The notes under the pieces: generated by a model
Database searches by the model: none
What the model was told of the DNA's origin: nothing
The model's input: the letters and a program-made list of their open reading frames with translations, nothing else
In this document: positions 58,723-64,000 of the stretch, one piece after another
How positions within the stretch are numbered: position 1 is the first letter of the stretch
Layout: the number at the start of each line of letters is the position of its first letter
Position numbers and translations under genes: made by a program
DNA from: Actinomadura litoris
GTDB lineage: Bacteria; Actinomycetota; Actinomycetes; Streptosporangiales; Streptosporangiaceae
DNA: 64,000 nucleotides
Assembly: GCF_009733595.1 (NCBI RefSeq)
Contig: NZ_WOFH01000009.1
Coordinates: forward strand, 62,001 to 126,000
Direction: 5' to 3'

Positions 58723-59345
58723 GGCCCAGGCGAGGTCTGGATCTGGTTGACCGGGTCGGTGAGCGGGTCGGTCATCGGCGTGTCACCGGAGGTCAGCGCG
58801 TGCTCGACGGCGAACCGGTCGAAGGCGGGGGTGACGGCGGGCGCCTCCTGGCGTCCGCCGGCGGCGTAGGACGCGGCGCCGAGCCCGAGGAACAGGGTGG
58901 CGGCGCCCACGACCAGGTAGCGGCGCTGATGGCGGCGCAGGGCGCCGGAGCCCGCCGAGGCGACGGCGCGGCCCGCCGGGCGGTTGTCGCGCGGACGGCC
59001 CGGCCCGGCCCCGCGCACGGGCTGCCGCATCGGCCGCGTGGACTGGCCGCCGAGCGTCCCGGGGTGAGCGGGGCGCGTGCCGGACGCGTCGTCCGGCGCG
59101 GCGGGCGCGGCGGGTTCGGCCAGCGAGCGCAGCCGGGTCAGGAAGTCATCGGTGGGAAGGTCGTCGGCGCCGTCGGAGGCGGGCAGCCGGGACAGTCCCC
59201 GCAGGCGGCCCTTGATCTGCCGCAGCTCGTCGGCCTCGGCGCGGCACCGCGCGCAGCCCGCGAGGTGGGCGAGCGCCCTGTCGCGCTCCTCGTGCCCGAG
59301 CTCTCCGTCGACCAGAGCGGTCAGTCGCTCCCCCAGGCAGCTCAC
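58719..59345 (-). CDS. rseA: Zinc-finger anti-sigma factor (RseA-like)
   Basis: A 208-residue anti-sigma factor with a zf-HC2 motif (HLAGCARC, residues 27-34) that would bind SigE. One transmembrane helix lies near residue 143 (RYLVVGAATLFLGLGAASYAAG) and the C-terminus is periplasmic, so regulated proteolysis is likely. Its GTG at 59345 has GGGAGG about five bases upstream. It is encoded downstream of sigE on the same strand and overlaps the RseB-like gene. This is the mycobacterial sigE-rseA-htrA arrangement with an added RseB-like gene. Confidence 0.9.
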   Translation of the reverse strand: MSCLGERLTALVDGELGHEERDRALAHLAGCARCRAEADELRQIKGRLRGLSRLPASDGADDLPTDDFLTRLRSLAEPAAPAAPDDASGTRPAHPGTLGGQSTRPMRQPVRGAGPGRPRDNRPAGRAVASAGSGALRRHQRRYLVVGAATLFLGLGAASYAAGGRQEAPAVTPAFDRFAVEHALTSGDTPMTDPLTDPVNQIQTSPGP

Positions 59346-59482
59346 ACGGCCTCCCCGCGTGAGGACGGCCCCCGCCCCCCGGCAAAGGCCGCGCTGATGC
59401 CCTCGCTCCGCTCCGTCATGACGCCTCTCGTGGTTTTCCGTGGATGCGCGCGCGGTTCCCCGCCCGCGCGCGGGTCGCCTGC

Positions 59483-60298
59483 TTACACGCCCTCCGGCCG
59501 CGGCAGGGCTTGCGCGCCCTCCGCCGCGAGCACCTGGTAGCCGCCCGCGTGTATCCCCGCGGCAGCGGCCTCCTCAGCCTTTCCCGCCTGGAACTCGTTC
59601 CTCGTCCCAGGGCTGTGCACCCCGGCCGCTACCGCGGCCTCCCCGGCCTTACCGGCCTGGAACTCGTTCCTCGTCCCAGGGCGGCGGCGCGTCGGGGCCC
59701 TGTGCTCCAGGGCGGCGCGCAGCTGGGCGCGGCCGCGGTGGATCCGGCTGCGGACGGTGCCGAGCTTGACGCCGAGCGTCGCCGAGATCTCCTCATACGA
59801 GAGGCCCTCGATGTCGCACAGCACCACGGCCGCCCGGTACTCGGGGGCCAGGGCGTCGAGCGCGGCCTGGACGTCGGCGTCGAAGTTGGTGTCGTCGAAC
59901 GCCTGCGCCGGGGTGGGCTCGCGGCCCTGGAGGCGCTCGGCGGCGTCGTCGGCGAGTCCCTCGAAGCGGATGCGCTGGCGGCGCCGCGCCATGTCGAGGA
60001 AGAGGTTCGTGGTGATCCGGTGCAGCCACCCCTCGAACGTGCCCGGGGTGTAGTTCGACAAAGAGCGGAACACGCGGACGAAGACCTCCTGGGTGAGGTC
60101 CTCGGCGTCGTGCTGGTTTCCGGTGAGGCGGTAGGCGAGCCGGTAGACGCGCGCGGAATGCTCGCGCACGACCTCGTCCCAGGACGGCGGCGCCCATTCG
60201 GCCTCGGGGGCGTTCTCCCGTGTGCGCGCGGCGCTTCCCAACCCCTGCCTGGGGCCGACCCCCACAGCGCCTCTAAAACTCAGTGCTGCGACTCCCAT
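59483..60298 (-). CDS. sigE: ECF sigma factor SigE with duplicated C-terminal tail
   Basis: A 271-residue ECF sigma factor. Region 2 is YRLAYRLTGNQHDAEDLTQEVFVRVFRSL (motifs RLTGNQHDAEDLTQEVF), with FEGWLHRITTNLFLDMARRR; region 4 is VVLCDIEGLSYEEISATLGVKLGTVRSRIHRGR (motifs GLSYEEISATLG and VRSRIHRGR). The tail after residue 190 carries two copies of PGTRNEFQAGKA, described separately. ATG at 60298 has no ribosome-binding site; GTG at 60265 with GAGG four bases upstream is a strong alternative. A GGAAC-N18-GTT promoter lies upstream, consistent with ECF control. It is encoded with its anti-sigma factor. Confidence 0.9.
   Translation of the reverse strand: MGVAALSFRGAVGVGPRQGLGSAARTRENAPEAEWAPPSWDEVVREHSARVYRLAYRLTGNQHDAEDLTQEVFVRVFRSLSNYTPGTFEGWLHRITTNLFLDMARRRQRIRFEGLADDAAERLQGREPTPAQAFDDTNFDADVQAALDALAPEYRAAVVLCDIEGLSYEEISATLGVKLGTVRSRIHRGRAQLRAALEHRAPTRRRPGTRNEFQAGKAGEAAVAAGVHSPGTRNEFQAGKAEEAAAAGIHAGGYQVLAAEGAQALPRPEGV
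59586..59681 (-). repeat. 27-bp perfect direct repeat within the sigE 3' end
   Basis: A 27-bp sequence beginning GCCTGGAACTCG and ending CCCAGGG occurs at 59586-59612 and identically at 59655-59681. The 69-nt offset (23 codons) preserves the frame, and the flanking bases are diverged copies, so this is a tandem duplication of about 69 bp. Confidence 0.88.
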
Positions 60299-60434
60299 GG
60301 TGCCGGGCTGTTCCTCTCTCGTGAGCCAAGGTCTCGCCTTGGAACGGCACGGTCTCGCCTGGGCTGGGGCGGTTCTGAACCGACTCGGTACTACGACTCG
60401 GCTCATCGGGGTGATGTGCTCCGTCGCTGGTTAG

Positions 60435-60460
60435 AACGCGCTGACACTCCAGATGGTTCC
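60435..60460 (-). promoter_or_regulatory. ECF-sigma promoter for sigE
   Basis: On the minus strand, GGAAC at 60460-60456 and GTT at 60437-60435 are separated by 18 nt; the bases before GTT read CGTT. The distance to the sigE start is about 140 nt. Autoregulation by SigE or control by SigR/SigH, known for mycobacterial sigE, both fit. Confidence 0.65.
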
Positions 60461-60519
60461 CTGTCAGCGATATGGTCTTTCCAGCATGAGCCAGGCGGGG
60501 GTCCCGCGAGGAGGCAGCC

Positions 60520-61152
60520 ATCGACGCCATTCAGGCCACCCTGGCCTACGTGGAGGAATTCCTCCCCGAAGACGAGCCGCTCGTGGCCGCCCGGCGCCGC
60601 GGCGAGGAGATCGGCGCGACGCCGATCAGCCCGGCGGGCGGCGCCGCGCTGCGCTTCGTGGCGACCCTCATCGGCGCCCGGACGGTCGTGGAGGTCGGCT
60701 CCGGCTGCGGCGTCTCCGGCGTCTGGCTCCTGCGCGGCATGGCCAAGGACGCGGTGCTGACGAGCGTGGACGTCGAGCCCGAGCACCAGCGCCTGGCCAA
60801 GCTCGCCTACCGGGAGGCCGGGCTCGGCTCGTCCCGCACCCGGATGATCATCGGACGGGCGCTGGAGGTGCTGCCGAGGCTCACCGACGGCGCCTACGAC
60901 ATGGTGTTCTGCGACGCGGTGAAGCAGGAGTACCCCGAGTACCTGACGGCGGCGCTGCGGCTGCTGCGTCCCGGCGGCGTCGTCGCGTTCGACAACGCGC
61001 TGTGGGAGAACCAGGTCGCCGACCCCTCCCGCCGCGACCCCGAGACCGAGGCGATCCGCGAGGTGCACCGCTCGATCCGCGAGGACGAGCGGCTCGTCCC
61101 GCTGCTGATCCCGGTGGGCGACGGCCTGCTGTGCGCGGTGAAGACGGACTAG
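60520..61152 (+). CDS. SAM-dependent O-methyltransferase, 5' end irregular
   Basis: A class I SAM-dependent O-methyltransferase of the Rv1220c type, about 200-220 residues. Motif I VVEVGSGCGVSGVWLL, the acidic ligand in TSVDVEPEHQ, MVFCDAVKQEYPEYL and LLRPGGVVAFDNALW are clear. The start is a problem: no ATG, GTG or TTG lies between the upstream stop at 60487 and GTG at 60550, yet homologous residues (ATLAYVEEFLPEDEP) begin before it. GGAGG at 60510-60514 is ideally placed for an ATC start at 60520. Alternatively, removing one G from the G5 run at 60497-60501 joins ATG at 60486 in frame (MSQAGSREEAAIDAIQ). Coordinates follow the ATC option. Confidence 0.75.
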   Translation: MDAIQATLAYVEEFLPEDEPLVAARRRGEEIGATPISPAGGAALRFVATLIGARTVVEVGSGCGVSGVWLLRGMAKDAVLTSVDVEPEHQRLAKLAYREAGLGSSRTRMIIGRALEVLPRLTDGAYDMVFCDAVKQEYPEYLTAALRLLRPGGVVAFDNALWENQVADPSRRDPETEAIREVHRSIREDERLVPLLIPVGDGLLCAVKTD

Positions 61153-61172
61153 CGCCCCGCGAGGTGTTCGCG

Positions 61173-61739
61173 GTGCGGAACCGGGTCACCTGGGCGGGGG
61201 CGCGGCTGGCCATCGCATTGGTGATCTTGTTCCTGGCCTCGGCGGGGTTCGTGGCGGGCGCGGTGATGCGCGGCCTGACGGTGGGCAGCGCGGTGTTCCT
61301 GCTGCTCGGAGTGGCCGGGATCACGCTGTTCGGCGCGGGTCTGGCGGTCTCGGCCGGCGGGATGCTGGCGCGGCGCCCCGTCCTGGAGATGGACGCGGAC
61401 GGGCTGCGGCGGCCGGCGCGGTGGCCGCTGCCCCGGCGCGGTGAGCGCGTACTGCCCTGGGCGGACGTGGCGGCGATCGCGGCGGTGCGGCGGGTGACCT
61501 CGCGGGGCCGCGAGCTGGACTACCTGGTGTTCCTGCCGACGGCGGAGCTGGCCGAACTGGCGCGCACGGCGGAGCGGCCACGGCTGGTCGCGCTGACGCT
61601 GCGGGACGTCCCGGCGACGGCGGAGGCCGCCGCGTGGTGCTTCGCGGTCGAGCCGGGCTGGGACGTGCCGCTCCCGGGCGTCGTCGAGGAGGCGGGGCGG
61701 CGCCGTCCCGTGCCGCTGATCGACCGCAGGACCCGCTGA
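61173..61739 (+). CDS. Two-helix membrane protein with PH-like C-terminal domain, function unknown
   Basis: A 188-residue protein. Two transmembrane helices (LAIALVILFLASAGFVAGAV and AVFLLLGVAGITLFGAGLAV) are followed by a cytosolic domain with MDADGLRRPARWPLPRRGERVLPWADVAAI (motifs MDADGLRRP and LPWADVAAIAAV), which resembles small bacterial PH-like domains. GTG at 61173 has GAGG eight bases upstream; GTG at 61164 is possible. It follows the O-methyltransferase gene by 20 nt and may be in its operon. Confidence 0.65.
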   Translation: MRNRVTWAGARLAIALVILFLASAGFVAGAVMRGLTVGSAVFLLLGVAGITLFGAGLAVSAGGMLARRPVLEMDADGLRRPARWPLPRRGERVLPWADVAAIAAVRRVTSRGRELDYLVFLPTAELAELARTAERPRLVALTLRDVPATAEAAAWCFAVEPGWDVPLPGVVEEAGRRRPVPLIDRRTR

Positions 61740-61743
61740 CCCG

Positions 61744-63264
<1,521 letters not shown>

Positions 63265-63334
63265 GGGTGGGTCCTCCCCCTTCTGAAAACGCTGCCGAAA
63301 CTCCGTGATCTTCACCCCCGGGAACGGCAAGGGC

Positions 63335-63352
63335 CCCGGCGGATCCGCCGGG
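63335..63352 (-). terminator. Probable terminator of the DUF3117 gene
   Basis: An 18-bp perfect palindrome centred on GGATCC (arms CCCGGCGGA) lies 33 nt past the DUF3117 stop. It has no T tract. Confidence 0.5.
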
Positions 63353-63384
63353 ACCGTCACCAAAGGACCGGGAGCGCCGGGCCG

Positions 63385-63552
63385 TCAGCCCACGACTTCC
63401 TTGAGGGCCTCGCCGAGCTCCTTGGCCTCGTCGGCGGAGAGCTCGACCACAAGGCGGCCGCCGCCCTCTAGCGGGACCCGCATGACGATTCCGCGCCCCT
63501 CCTTGGTCACTTCGAGCGGACCGTCTCCCGTCCGCGGCTTCATCGCCGCCAT
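63385..63552 (-). CDS. DUF3117 protein
   Basis: A 55-residue conserved actinobacterial protein of unknown function. The sequence MAAMKPRTGDGPLEVTKEGR followed by GIVMRVPLEGGGRLVVELS and DEAKELGEALKEVVG is nearly the family consensus (M. tuberculosis Rv1211-like). GGAAGGGG lies before the ATG at 63552; a second ATG at 63543 is in frame. It is probably a single-gene unit. Confidence 0.93.
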   Translation of the reverse strand: MAAMKPRTGDGPLEVTKEGRGIVMRVPLEGGGRLVVELSADEAKELGEALKEVVG

Positions 63553-63759
63553 GCGTGCATCCCCTTCCTGCCTAGGGCCGCTGGGGGCCTCGGGCACCGT
63601 TGGCCGCGGGGCCGCCGGTCGCATTCGCGTCATCAGTAGTGGTCCATTATCTCGTCTTCCGGGCGCGAAGTGGTAACGATCAGCCTCCAGATCGGCAGAG
63701 CGACCCCCGGGGCGCCCGCGACGGCTGTGAAAGGATCCGCATCGGATGGGAGGGCGACG

Positions 63760-64000
63760 ATGCCAGAGACCGTGCTGTACGACGTCACCGAGGGTGTGGC
63801 GACTATCACACTCAACCGTCCGGACGGGATGAACTCGCTGACGGAGGAGATGAAGGAGGCGCTGCTGGCGACCGCGCGCCGCGCCGCCGCCGACGAGGCC
63901 GCCCGCGCGGTGGTCATCACCGGCGCGGGGCGCGCCTTCTGCGCAGGTCAGGACCTGCGCGAGCACGCCGGCAACCTGGCCGCGGGCAAGGGCTTGGACG
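63760..64000 (+). CDS. Enoyl-CoA hydratase/isomerase, N-terminal part (runs off the window)
   Basis: The first 80 codons of a crotonase-fold enzyme. ATITLNRPDGMNSLTEEM is the N-terminal signature, and the oxyanion-hole motif VVITGAGRAFCAGQDLRE is near residue 65. The FCAGQDL form occurs in PaaG/PaaB-type enoyl-CoA hydratases of phenylacetate breakdown, but the catalytic glutamates lie beyond base 64000, so the reaction is not fixed. GGAGG lies six bases before the ATG at 63760. Divergent from the DUF3117 gene by about 210 nt. Confidence 0.88.
   Translation, partial: MPETVLYDVTEGVATITLNRPDGMNSLTEEMKEALLATARRAAADEAARAVVITGAGRAFCAGQDLREHAGNLAAGKGLD

Overview
This window is very GC-rich chromosomal DNA from an actinomycete. 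Mycothiol-linked mycoredoxin, the AdnAB helicase-nuclease, MoeZ, DUF3107, DUF3117, an actinobacterial TatB/HtrA/SigE block, abundant GTG/TTG starts, and frequent 4-nt start/stop overlaps all fit. The gene order follows two blocks known from Mycobacterium tuberculosis and Streptomyces: uvrD2-mrx1-nudC / adnAB / ATL / moeZ / TetR-DUF3107 / rhlE (left half), and mgtE-like / mrp / tatB / htrA / anti-sigma / sigE / O-methyltransferase / DUF3117 (right end). The mixture of accessory genes suggests a filamentous Streptosporangiales-type organism such as Actinomadura; that genus-level guess is inference.

Region 1 (1-4300) holds the 5' part of uvrD2, mrx1 with two overlapping SigR-type promoters, nudC, an M20 dipeptidase and an HD-domain protein. 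Region 2 (4350-9830) is a four-gene, translationally coupled NRPS-independent siderophore operon (ATP-grasp ligase, two IucA/IucC synthetases, PLP decarboxylase) behind a near-perfect IdeR/DmdR iron box. Its gene content and order match the vibrioferrin pvsA-B-D-E set without the exporter. Region 3 (9818-14043) contains a DinB-like protein, an acyl-CoA synthetase-like enzyme, a small unknown, a secreted neocarzinostatin-family protein and a methyltransferase.

Region 4 (14201-25305) is adnB/adnA, an alkyltransferase-like protein, a mycosin-like protease with a membrane partner, and moeZ with a SigR-type promoter and a strong terminator. Region 5 (25335-36233) is accessory: a two-component system, a TetR/MmpL divergent pair, a Cu/Zn-SOD-like protein, and a Ku plus split-LigD end-joining locus with a disulfide-oxidoreductase homologue that has lost one active-site cysteine. 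Region 6 (36515-40062) is TetR, DUF3107, a GlsB-like protein and the DEAD-box helicase rhlE, again with a SigR-type promoter.

Region 7 (40051-50214) is a run of metabolic and unknown genes: GDPD, hydrolases, a Cas4/RecB-like nuclease, an MBL protein with a degenerate metal site, a PHP phosphoesterase, DUF6758, a CPBP protease and a CitE-like lyase. Region 8 (50243-64000) is an ECF41 sigma factor, the MgtE_N/CBS protein with DUF1003, MarR, mrp, tatB, htrA, RseB-like, anti-sigma, sigE, O-methyltransferase, pepA, DUF3117 and the start of an enoyl-CoA hydratase. No rRNA, tRNA, CRISPR array, transposase or phage gene was seen. Start codons were chosen by ribosome-binding sites and family knowledge, without alignments, so many are provisional.
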